Shown in pieces: positions 1 through 7,138 of a DNA stretch of 64,000 bases. A model generated the notes under the pieces. The model saw only the letters and a program-made list of their open reading frames with translations, ran no database searches and had not been told where the DNA came from. Source of the stretch: Paenibacillus sp. JNUCC-31. GTDB lineage: Bacteria; Bacillota; Bacilli; Paenibacillales; Paenibacillaceae. A program made the translations under genes and the position numbers. The DNA lies in the NCBI RefSeq assembly GCF_014844075.1, contig NZ_CP062165.1, positions 5,518,001-5,582,000 of the forward strand, given 5' to 3'. Position 1 is the first letter of the stretch, and each line of letters opens with the position of its first letter.

Positions 1-267
1 CCAATTGATCGACTCAAGATCGACCGTTCCTTTGTCAATGAAGTCATGGAGGATAGTAACAATGCAGCGATTGTGTCGACCATCACATCCATGGCGCATC
101 ACTTGCATTTGAAAGTAACAGCTGAGGGTGTGGAAAATGAGGACCAGCTGTCATTTCTTCGTAATCAGCATTGTCACGAGGCTCAGGGGTACTTTTTCAG
201 CAAGCCGATTACAGCAGCGGATTTCGAGGAGAAGTTTTTGAGTGATGTAGATAAACCCACAGGATAG
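1..267 (+). CDS. C-terminal part of an EAL-domain protein (cyclic-di-GMP phosphodiesterase family), 5' truncated
   Basis: The reading frame is open from base 1 and stops at 265-267, so only the last 88 codons are present. They carry typical late EAL motifs: LKIDRSFV near the start, TAEGVE (a conserved block near the active site) at about residue 41, and QGYFFSKPI near the end. The family hydrolyses cyclic-di-GMP to pGpG. The catalytic EAL motif itself, and any GGDEF or sensor domain, would lie upstream of the window, so activity cannot be judged. A terminator follows directly. Confidence 0.85.
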   Translation, partial: PIDRLKIDRSFVNEVMEDSNNAAIVSTITSMAHHLHLKVTAEGVENEDQLSFLRNQHCHEAQGYFFSKPITAADFEEKFLSDVDKPTG

Positions 268-271
268 GATG

Positions 272-305
272 GGCAGAGGCGTAGGACGCTTCTGTCTTTT
301 TTGTT
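272..305 (+). terminator. Intrinsic terminator after the EAL gene
   Basis: A GC-rich hairpin (arms GGCAGAGGCG and CGCTTCTGTC with G-T pairs, loop TAGGA) is followed by TTTTTTGTTTT. It lies 5 bases after the EAL stop codon and separates that gene from the tRNA promoter. Confidence 0.8.
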
Positions 306-335
306 TTGAAAGTTAGGTTGGAAGTGGAAAAAAAG

Positions 336-364
336 TTGCAAGCCTTGGATGTTCATGGTATATT
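336..364 (+). promoter_or_regulatory. SigA-type promoter for the tRNA pair
   Basis: TTGCAA (336-341) and TATATT (359-364) are separated by 17 bp. The predicted start near 371 lies about 33 bp before tRNA-Pro, as expected for a tRNA transcription unit. Confidence 0.7.
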
Positions 365-403
365 AGTTTTGTGAAATTCGTGTTAATGTTCCTCGAAACT
401 TAA

Positions 404-477
404 CGGGACGTAGCTCAGCTTGGTAGAGCACCTGGTTTGGGACCAGGGGGTCGCATGTTCAAATCGTGTCGTCCCGA
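404..477 (+). tRNA. tRNA-Pro (anticodon UGG)
   Basis: A full cloverleaf is visible. The acceptor arm CGGGACG (404-410) pairs with CGTCCCG (470-476) and the discriminator is A477. The D-arm contains AGCTCAGCTTGGTAGAGC, the anticodon loop reads TTTGGGA (TGG) inside stem CCTGG/CCAGG, and the T-loop is TTCAAAT. CCA is not encoded. The UGG anticodon reads CCA/CCG and, by wobble, other Pro codons. Confidence 0.95.
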
Positions 478-488
478 TCGTCATTCGT

Positions 489-559
489 GCGGGTGTAGTT
501 CAATGGTAGAACTTTAGCCTTCCAAGCTAATAGCGTGGGTTCGATTCCCATCACCCGCT
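489..559 (+). tRNA. tRNA-Gly (anticodon UCC)
   Basis: The acceptor GCGGGTG (489-495) pairs with CACCCGC (552-558), with discriminator T559. The anticodon loop contains TTCC and the T-arm reads GTGGGTTCGATTCCCATC. It lies 11 bases after tRNA-Pro and is probably co-transcribed with it. CCA is not encoded. Confidence 0.95.
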
Positions 560-577
560 TAACTCATGCAACATCCG

Positions 578-611
578 AAACCCTTGTGAATACAAGGGTT
601 TTATTTTTTTT
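578..611 (+). terminator. Intrinsic terminator of the tRNA unit
   Basis: The arms AACCCTTGT and ACAAGGGTT are separated by GAAT and followed by a T-rich run. It ends the tRNA-Pro/tRNA-Gly transcript. Confidence 0.9.
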
Positions 612-719
612 GGAGGTATATGTACCACAATCGTAATGGATGAAATGTTGATTCCAAATGGCCCATAATAATCGGCTATACATCTGCCAAGCCATATCGC
701 TGAAACCAATTCAAAACCT

Positions 720-747
720 TTGCTTTTTCCCCATCATCTGGTACAAT
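720..747 (+). promoter_or_regulatory. Candidate promoter for the ABC-F leader
   Basis: TTGCTT (720-725) and TACAAT (742-747) are spaced by 16 bp. Transcription would begin near 754 and give a leader of about 335 nt before the ABC-F start codon. Confidence 0.55.
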
Positions 748-753
748 AACGAA

Positions 754-1060
754 GAAATCGATACTACACATGAATGAGAGGTAACCATACGTCCCATGAA
801 GTAAAACACATGAATTGAACCCCAGTAACTGCAGAGAGTGTATTGACGCAGTCAGCCAGAGCGGCTGAGCAATGAGGGGATTCGTGTGTCTAAATTCAGC
901 TATGGGATCAGGTATGGAGACAGGCAGGCTGTTCTGGCTTAGCTCGTGTGTACCCTTTTAAGGGTTCTTTGTTCATACCGAGGGGTATCTTATGCTTGTT
1001 TTTTGACGCTTTATTCAATCCTGAATTGCCAGACCGCCGGCTGATGCCAGCGGTTTTTTT
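754..1060 (+). promoter_or_regulatory. Long leader with terminator (putative attenuator) upstream of the ABC-F gene
   Basis: The leader ends in an intrinsic terminator 30 bp before the start codon: CCGC-C-GGC (1034-1041), loop TGAT, GCC-A-GCGG (1046-1053), then seven T (1054-1060). Upstream lies a hairpin TCAGCC (852-857)/GGCTGA (863-868). The 852-857 arm could instead pair with GGCTGA at 1039-1044 inside the terminator, which would give two exclusive states. Very short frames are present (ATG AAT GAG AGG TAA at 770-784; ATG AAG TAA at 796-804). A palindrome ACCCTT-TT-AAGGGT lies near 952-965. Ribosome-mediated attenuation is known for antibiotic-resistance ABC-F genes; its use here is inference. 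Confidence 0.55.
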
Positions 1061-1089
1061 ATTTTGAATTGCAGGAAGGATGAGGCCTC

Positions 1090-2982
1090 ATGATGACAAT
1101 GGTACGCCTACATGAAGTATCAAAAGAGTGGAACGGAAATGAGTTGTTCGCAGGATTGAATCTGGAAATAAATGAAGGCGAGCGGCTCGCCATTCTGGGT
1201 CGTAACGGGTGTGGCAAGACTACCTTATTACGCATCATTCTTGGAGAAGAAGAGGGTGGTGGACGCATCGAACGCCACGTTCCGCAGCAGGAGTGGGGGT
1301 TCATGCGCCAGCGCTCCATGATCGAACCCGACATCAATGTGCTGGATGCCGTCCGTCAGGAAAGTGGACAGATCTACCAGGTGAAGCGTGACCTGGAAGA
1401 ACTGGAACAACGTATGGGCGAGGGTGAAGCGGCAGATGAGAAGTCATTACTGGCAGCATACACAATAGCAATGGAACAATATGAGCAATTGAACGGGTAT
1501 ATGTGGGAGACGGAGGTAGAGAAGGTACTGACACGTCTGGGGTTAACGTCGGAACATTGGAGTCGGCCGTATCATTCTTTGAGTGGTGGGCAAAAAACAA
1601 AGGCTCGTCTCGCAGGATTGCTGGTCAGTAAACCGAAATTTCTTATTCTGGATGAACCGACGAATCATCTGGATGAAGAGAGCATGCGCTGGCTTGAGGA
1701 ATGGCTATCCACCTATGCCGGAACCTTGTTGTTTGTCTCTCATGACCGGACCTTTATTGATCAGGTAGCAACGGGCGTCGTCGAGTTCAGCCCGGATGCC
1801 CTGACCAAATATAAGGGCGGCTATACAGATTATAAGGGCCACAAGGAACGCGAATGGCGTGAGCAGGAAGCGACCTATCGCAAGCAGGAACTGGAGCGGA
1901 AAGCGCTCGAAGAGACGATCCGCAATTACCAGCAGTGGTTTCATCAGGCTCATAATTCAGCGACCGATGTGGAGGTCAAAATCACTCAGAGCTTCTATAA
2001 AGCCAAGGCCAACAAGAATATTTCCCGCTACCATGCCAAACAGAAACAACTGGAGCGCCTGGAGAAAGAACGGGTGGATAAACCTCGTGAAGCTGCCAAA
2101 TTAAACATGGAACTGCAGGTAAATACACTGGCTGCCCGTCAGCTCCTTGCATTGGAAGACGTTAGCTTTGCTTATCCAGGAAGCTCGACATTGCTTCACA
2201 ATATCCGGATTGCGGTCGAACGTGGAGATCGTCTTGCCGTACGTGGTCCGAATGGTACAGGCAAGACGACACTGCTCAAACTGATGATTGGAGAGCTGCA
2301 ACCATCCCAGGGCAAAGTGACACGCCATCCGCAGCTGAAGATCGGTTATTTTTCGCAAGAGCTTGAGGGGTTACCGGAAAGTGAGACACTTCTGGACAGT
2401 TTGCTCCGTCTTCCATCCATGACCCAAAGTGCTGCACGTACCATTCTGGGATGCTTTTTATTCTCAAGAGATGATGTGTTCAAGCGTATTGGGGATTTGA
2501 GTATGGGAGAGAAGTGCAGAGTTGCATTCCTGCGGTTGTATTTCGGGGGATCTAACGTGCTGGTATTGGATGAACCGACGAATTATCTGGATATTGACAC
2601 GCAGGAAGTGATGGAGAATATATTGAAGCAGGCATCCGGTGCGCTGGTGCTCGTATCCCATGACCGTATGCTGACCAAAGTACTCGCCAATCGCTTGCTT
2701 GATCTGGAGCCGGGCGGGAAGGCTACGCTGTTCGAAGGTGGAGTGGAGGATTGGGAGCAATCCACCAAACTGCGAGAGTCCGCCCTTGAGGTTCGGGAAT
2801 CAGATGATGAACGGCTCCGGCTTGAAATGCGGTTGTCCGAGTTGTTATCTCCCATGAACAGTGCGGGTAAGGATGTATCAACAAAGCCTGATGATGCAGT
2901 CAAACGGGCGGCTGAGGTTGCCGAGGTTCGTGAAATTCAGCGTCGTTTGAACCAGTTGCATGAACTGCGAAAACAAAAGTAA
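1090..2982 (+). CDS. ABC-F family ATPase (ribosome-associated; possible antibiotic ribosome-protection factor)
   Basis: This 630-residue protein has two ABC domains and no membrane segments, as in the ABC-F translation factors. Domain 1 has Walker A GRNGCGKTT (37-45), signature LSGGQ (164-168) and Walker B LILDEP with TNHLD. Domain 2 has Walker A GPNGTGKTT (386-394), signature LSMGE (470-474) and LVLDEPTNYLD. The basic, helical linker between them (about 250-345) is where ABC-F proteins reach the ribosomal P/E sites. The C-terminal tail (about 575-630) is charged and helical. GGAAGGA lies 9 bases before ATG 1090. ABC-F members either resolve stalled ribosomes or protect against drugs of the peptidyl-transferase centre. 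The terminator-containing leader favours an inducible resistance type, but specificity cannot be read from sequence. Confidence 0.9.
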   Translation: MMTMVRLHEVSKEWNGNELFAGLNLEINEGERLAILGRNGCGKTTLLRIILGEEEGGGRIERHVPQQEWGFMRQRSMIEPDINVLDAVRQESGQIYQVKRDLEELEQRMGEGEAADEKSLLAAYTIAMEQYEQLNGYMWETEVEKVLTRLGLTSEHWSRPYHSLSGGQKTKARLAGLLVSKPKFLILDEPTNHLDEESMRWLEEWLSTYAGTLLFVSHDRTFIDQVATGVVEFSPDALTKYKGGYTDYKGHKEREWREQEATYRKQELERKALEETIRNYQQWFHQAHNSATDVEVKITQSFYKAKANKNISRYHAKQKQLERLEKERVDKPREAAKLNMELQVNTLAARQLLALEDVSFAYPGSSTLLHNIRIAVERGDRLAVRGPNGTGKTTLLKLMIGELQPSQGKVTRHPQLKIGYFSQELEGLPESETLLDSLLRLPSMTQSAARTILGCFLFSRDDVFKRIGDLSMGEKCRVAFLRLYFGGSNVLVLDEPTNYLDIDTQEVMENILKQASGALVLVSHDRMLTKVLANRLLDLEPGGKATLFEGGVEDWEQSTKLRESALEVRESDDERLRLEMRLSELLSPMNSAGKDVSTKPDDAVKRAAEVAEVREIQRRLNQLHELRKQK

Positions 2983-3045
2983 TGGATGGATGAGGCAAAA
3001 TCATCTCATTTTTGGGCATAACGTTTAATCACGCAGCTTTACAGC

Positions 3046-3074
3046 TTGCTATTTCGAGTGATTTTGCATATAAT
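3046..3074 (+). promoter_or_regulatory. SigA-type promoter of the pheST T-box transcript
   Basis: TTGCTA (3046-3051) and TATAAT (3069-3074) are spaced by exactly 17 bp. The start near 3081 lies just upstream of the T-box leader. Confidence 0.75.
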
Positions 3075-3094
3075 AATGGACGATCATCAGTAAA

Positions 3095-3405
3095 TTTGAA
3101 GGTTTTTCTAACATGCAAACGTGATGATGGAGACAAGTAAGCAGTGCCTCTGGACAGGGAGGAAACGCCGTAGATTGAGAGCGTTTCTGTAGAACTAGGC
3201 TGCTGAAATTCACTCCGGAGCGGTTCCCTGAACCATATCTTGCGATTCATCGCTGGAGTTAGTAGGGGCTGACGGTTAACGGTCGTTATCCCGTATAGAG
3301 TGAGGCAAACATGTTGCAGGCCGGAAGGGCCGGGCAGCACTGAATGTCTAACAAGGGTGGTACCACGGTCTTTTCGTCCCTTCAGGGGAGAGAAGGCCTT
3401 TTTTT
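3095..3405 (+). promoter_or_regulatory. T-box leader (tRNA-Phe-sensing) of pheST
   Basis: The T-box core AAGGGTGGTACCACGG is at 3353-3368. It is followed by an intrinsic terminator: GGTCTTTTCGTCCC (3367-3380), loop TTCA, GGGGAGAGAAGGCC, then a T run to 3405. The T-box sequence overlaps the 5' arm of the terminator, as usual, so uncharged tRNA bound there lets the antiterminator form. Phe specifier candidates in the Stem I region are TTC 3224-3226 and TTC 3209-3211; I cannot choose between them without folding. Confidence 0.9.
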
Positions 3406-3439
3406 GTTGCAATAAACCACATAAAGGGGGCATTTACAC

Positions 3440-4474
3440 ATGAAAGAACGTTTGGAGGCATTAAAGATCGAAGCGCTGGAACAACTGTCTGTCGTGAAGG
3501 ATCCACAGACGCTGAGTGATCTGCGTGTAAAGTATTTGGGGAAGAAGGGTGCATTGACCGAGATATTGCGCGGTATGGGTGCGCTTAGTGCAGAGGAACG
3601 TCCGGTGATTGGCCAGGTGGCCAATGATGTTCGCGGCGCGATTGAAGAAGTGATTGACAGCAAGCAGGAGCAGTTCCAAAAGGAAGAGACGGCGAAACGT
3701 CTACAATCCGAGAAGATTGATGTGACCCTGCCGGGACGTCGCGGACGTCAGGGCGGACTGCATCCATTGACCAAAGTGGTACAGGAAATCGAAGATATTT
3801 TCATTGGTATGGGATACCGGGTAGCGGAAGGCCCTGAGGTTGAAATGGATTATTACAACTTCGAAGCACTGAATCTGCCGAAGAACCACCCGGCACGTGA
3901 TATGCAGGATTCCTTCTATGTAACAGAAGACCTGTTGATGCGCACACATACGTCACCGGTTCAGGTTCGTACCATGCAAAGCATGAAAGGCGATGTGCCT
4001 GTTAAAGTCATCTGCCCGGGTAAAGTATACCGTCGTGACGATGATGATGCGACGCATTCGTTCCAGTTCAATCAGGTTGAGGGTCTGGTCATTAGCGAGA
4101 ATATTCGCATGAGCGACTTGAAGGGAACTTTGCTGCAATTCGTACGCGAAATGTTCGGTGCACATACCGAAATCCGTCTCCGTCCAAGCTTCTTCCCGTT
4201 CACTGAGCCAAGTGCGGAAGTGGATGTCACTTGCGTACAATGCGGTGGCAGTGGTTGCCGGGTATGTAAACAGACGGGCTGGCTTGAGATCTTAGGCGGC
4301 GGTATGGTTCACCCGAAAGTGCTCGAGATGGGCGGTTATGATCCGGCGAAATACAGTGGGTTTGCATTCGGAATGGGCGTAGAGCGTATTGCCATGCTGA
4401 AATATGGCATTGATGACATTCGTCATTTCTACAACAGTGATATGGCGTTCCTGAAACAATTCGGACGACTGTAA
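3440..4474 (+). CDS. pheS: Phenylalanyl-tRNA synthetase alpha subunit
   Basis: At 344 residues it has the normal length for bacterial PheS. It carries an N-terminal coiled-coil tRNA-binding region (about 1-85) followed by a class II catalytic core. Visible class II features include [12 protein letters not shown], the motif 2 region around [21 protein letters not shown], and the motif 3 region [18 protein letters not shown] near the C-terminus. With PheT it forms the alpha2-beta2 enzyme that charges tRNA-Phe. ATG 3440 has an AAAGGGGG site 9 bases upstream. The gene is controlled by the T-box and is followed 72 bp later by pheT. Confidence 0.98.
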   Translation: MKERLEALKIEALEQLSVVKDPQTLSDLRVKYLGKKGALTEILRGMGALSAEERPVIGQVANDVRGAIEEVIDSKQEQFQKEETAKRLQSEKIDVTLPGRRGRQGGLHPLTKVVQEIEDIFIGMGYRVAEGPEVEMDYYNFEALNLPKNHPARDMQDSFYVTEDLLMRTHTSPVQVRTMQSMKGDVPVKVICPGKVYRRDDDDATHSFQFNQVEGLVISENIRMSDLKGTLLQFVREMFGAHTEIRLRPSFFPFTEPSAEVDVTCVQCGGSGCRVCKQTGWLEILGGGMVHPKVLEMGGYDPAKYSGFAFGMGVERIAMLKYGIDDIRHFYNSDMAFLKQFGRL

Positions 4475-4546
4475 TTACCGAAGTAGCATACTGGGCGAAC
4501 GCCCTTCATTTGCAACACCAATTTATAGATTAGGAAGTGAACGTCC

Positions 4547-7000
4547 ATGAGAGTATCGACAGATTGGCTGTCTGATTATATCGCGCTGGAAGGCGTAGAG
4601 CCGCAAGAGCTGGCTGAGAAAATGACCCGTGCGGGTATTGAGATTGATGTAGTGGAGAACCGGAACCAGGGTGTGAACAACGTGGTTGTCGGTTACGTGA
4701 AGAGCAAGGAGAAGCACCCTGACGCTGACAAGCTGAATGTATGTGTGATTGATGCCGGTCAGGAAGAAGATCTGCAAATCGTGTGTGGTGCGAAAAATGT
4801 GGATGCCGGTCAAAAGGTAGTCGTTGCCCTGGTCGGAGCAAAGCTCCCTGGTGGACTCGATATCAAAAAAGCCAAGCTGCGGGGCGTCGTATCCCTTGGC
4901 ATGATCTGCTCTGCGAAAGAACTGGGCATGAACGACAAGTTGCTGCCGAAGGACCAGCAGGAAGGCATTCTCGTTCTGCCAGAACAGACGGAGATTGGCA
5001 CGCCAATCAGTCAGGTTCTTGGTCTTGATGATTATGTGCTTGAACTGGACCTGACGCCAAATCGTTCCGACTGTCTCAGTATGCGTGGAGCGGCTTATGA
5101 AGTTGGTGCCATCCTGGGTCGTGAAGTGAAGCTGCCTGATCCAAAAGAGCAATTGGTGGAAATCAGTGATGCGGCTGCGAATCATATTTCGGTTGAGATT
5201 ACCGCTACGGAACAATGCAGTCACTATGCGGCCCGTTATGTAACGGGAATTAAGCTTGGAGCTTCCCCGCAATGGATGCAAAACCGCTTGATGGCCGCTG
5301 GTATCCGTCCGATCAATAACATCGTGGATATTACGAACTATGTCATGCTGGAATACGGTCAGCCGCTGCATGCTTTTGATGCAGATAAGCTGGAGAAGGG
5401 TCATATTGAAGTCCGGATGGCCAAGGAAGGCGAAACGATCGTGACGCTGGATAGCCAGGAACGTAAACTGGAGCCGCATATGCTGCTTATTACGGATGGC
5501 GTGAAACCGGTAGCCATCGCGGGTGTTATGGGTGGCGAGAATTCCGAGGTAACGGAAACTACAGTGAATCTGTTGCTGGAATCCGCCAAGTTCGATGGCG
5601 GAACCGTTCGGAAAACGTCGCGCCAACTGGGGCTGCGTTCCGAAGCAAGCATGCGTTTTGAGAAGGAAGTCGATCCGGCTGCTGTCATTACGGCGTTGAA
5701 CCGTGCGGCTGAATTGATTCAGCGTTATGCAGAAGGCGAAGTTCACCAAGGGATTGTGGAAGCGGGAACAGAGGCTGCGGATAAACGTGTTGTGCAGCTG
5801 TCGCTGGATAAACTGAATCGTTATCTGGGAACCGATTTGTCTCTGCTTGAAGTGAAAACCATTTTCGCTCGTTTGCACTTTGCGTGTGGTGATGCGCAGC
5901 AGGGTCTGCTTGATGTAGAAGTGTCAAGCCGCAGAGGGGATATTACACTTGATGTGGATCTGTTTGAAGAGATTGCACGTTTGTACGGATATGACAATAT
6001 TCCAACCACATTGATCGAAGGGCCGACAACACCAGGTGCTTACACACCATCCCAGGCAATGCGACGTACCATTCGTGGTCTGTTTGCAGGCAGCGGCTGG
6101 CAGGAAATGATCAGTTATTCGTTCGTTCACCCGGACAACGTATCTTTGTTCCCCGCTTTGACAGAAGGCAGTCAAGCGGTGAAGCTGGCTATGCCAATGA
6201 GTGAGGATCGAAGTGTGCTCCGCAAGAGCATTTTACCGCAAATGCTGGATGCAGCAGTGTACAATATGAATCGCAAGGCAGATTCACTGGCTGTGTTCGA
6301 AGTGGGCAGTGTGTTTTTCACCGAAGAAGAGAAACTGACCAAACAGCCACACGAGATTCCAGTGTTGAGCTTGTTGCTTACGGGAAATCGTGCATCTCAG
6401 CAGTGGAATGTGGGAGCAGAAAAAGTGGACTTCTTCGATCTGAAAGGTGCACTTGAGAACCTCTTCGCCTACGTGGGTCTGGAGCAACGTATTCGTCTGG
6501 TGGCGAACAGCCCTGAAGGATTCCACCCGGGACGTTCTGCATCTGTTTATTTGGAAGCAAAAGACGGCGGTGAAGGCAAATTGATCGGTACGATGGGTCA
6601 ATTGCATCCTGAGCTGCAACAGCAATATGATCTGAACGACGTGTACCTCGCCGAGATTGGACTTGAAGCGATCTATAGCGAAGCGGATGCGGACATCCGT
6701 TATCGTGAACTTCCACGTTTCCCGGCGGTTGAGCGGGATGTTGCCGTGGTTGTTAGCAAAGATATCGAAGCAGGAGATATGCTGCGTGCCATTCGTGAAT
6801 CGGCGGGTGAGCTGCTGCAAACGGTACAGGTATTTGATGTGTTCACAGGCAGCAAGCTGGGTGATGACAAGAAGAGTGTAGCAATGTCTCTCGTTTATCG
6901 CAATCGTGAACGGACTTTGACAGATGAAGAAATTACCGAGGTTCATGCTCGTGTGGTTGCTCGTCTGGAAGAGCAATTCGGAGCCGAATTGCGTAAATAG
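4547..7000 (+). CDS. pheT: Phenylalanyl-tRNA synthetase beta subunit
   Basis: The 817-residue beta chain has the expected modules in order. An N-terminal EMAP-like tRNA-binding domain lies at about 40-150 (with HPDADKLNVC). The B3/B4 editing region follows, then the B5 domain and a catalytic-like core. The C-terminal ferredoxin-fold anticodon-binding domain (about 722-816, starting RYRELPRFPAVERDVAVVV) closes the protein. The B3/B4 region hydrolyses mischarged Tyr-tRNA-Phe. Start ATG 4547 follows AGGAAGTGA. It is co-transcribed with pheS. A 451-codon antisense frame lies opposite part of it and is treated as a codon-bias shadow. Confidence 0.98.
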   Translation: MRVSTDWLSDYIALEGVEPQELAEKMTRAGIEIDVVENRNQGVNNVVVGYVKSKEKHPDADKLNVCVIDAGQEEDLQIVCGAKNVDAGQKVVVALVGAKLPGGLDIKKAKLRGVVSLGMICSAKELGMNDKLLPKDQQEGILVLPEQTEIGTPISQVLGLDDYVLELDLTPNRSDCLSMRGAAYEVGAILGREVKLPDPKEQLVEISDAAANHISVEITATEQCSHYAARYVTGIKLGASPQWMQNRLMAAGIRPINNIVDITNYVMLEYGQPLHAFDADKLEKGHIEVRMAKEGETIVTLDSQERKLEPHMLLITDGVKPVAIAGVMGGENSEVTETTVNLLLESAKFDGGTVRKTSRQLGLRSEASMRFEKEVDPAAVITALNRAAELIQRYAEGEVHQGIVEAGTEAADKRVVQLSLDKLNRYLGTDLSLLEVKTIFARLHFACGDAQQGLLDVEVSSRRGDITLDVDLFEEIARLYGYDNIPTTLIEGPTTPGAYTPSQAMRRTIRGLFAGSGWQEMISYSFVHPDNVSLFPALTEGSQAVKLAMPMSEDRSVLRKSILPQMLDAAVYNMNRKADSLAVFEVGSVFFTEEEKLTKQPHEIPVLSLLLTGNRASQQWNVGAEKVDFFDLKGALENLFAYVGLEQRIRLVANSPEGFHPGRSASVYLEAKDGGEGKLIGTMGQLHPELQQQYDLNDVYLAEIGLEAIYSEADADIRYRELPRFPAVERDVAVVVSKDIEAGDMLRAIRESAGELLQTVQVFDVFTGSKLGDDKKSVAMSLVYRNRERTLTDEEITEVHARVVARLEEQFGAELRK

Positions 7001-7044
7001 AACATAAGTCAATTTTTTGAACAAAGATTAGCAGGAATTGCTTG

Positions 7045-7091
7045 AAGTCACATCGAATCCTTAGCATTAGAGGATCGATGTGACTTTTTTT
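7045..7091 (+). terminator. Intrinsic terminator after pheT
   Basis: The strong stem AAGTCACATCG...CGATGTGACTT, with inner pairing ATCCT/AGGAT, is followed by TTTTTTTGTT. It ends the pheST operon before the zapA-like gene. Confidence 0.9.
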
Positions 7092-7138
7092 GTTAAACAG
7101 CTTAGAATCAACATACAGACTTGAAGGAGGGCACAACT

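Noticed and set aside
754..1060. T-box or other known leader for the ABC-F gene
   Set aside because: No GGTGGxACC core, S-box or other consensus is visible; only an unclassified attenuator can be supported.
4523..5878. 451-codon open frame antisense to pheT
   Set aside because: It lies entirely opposite a conserved gene, has no ribosome site and follows the codon periodicity of the sense strand; long antisense frames arise from codon bias.
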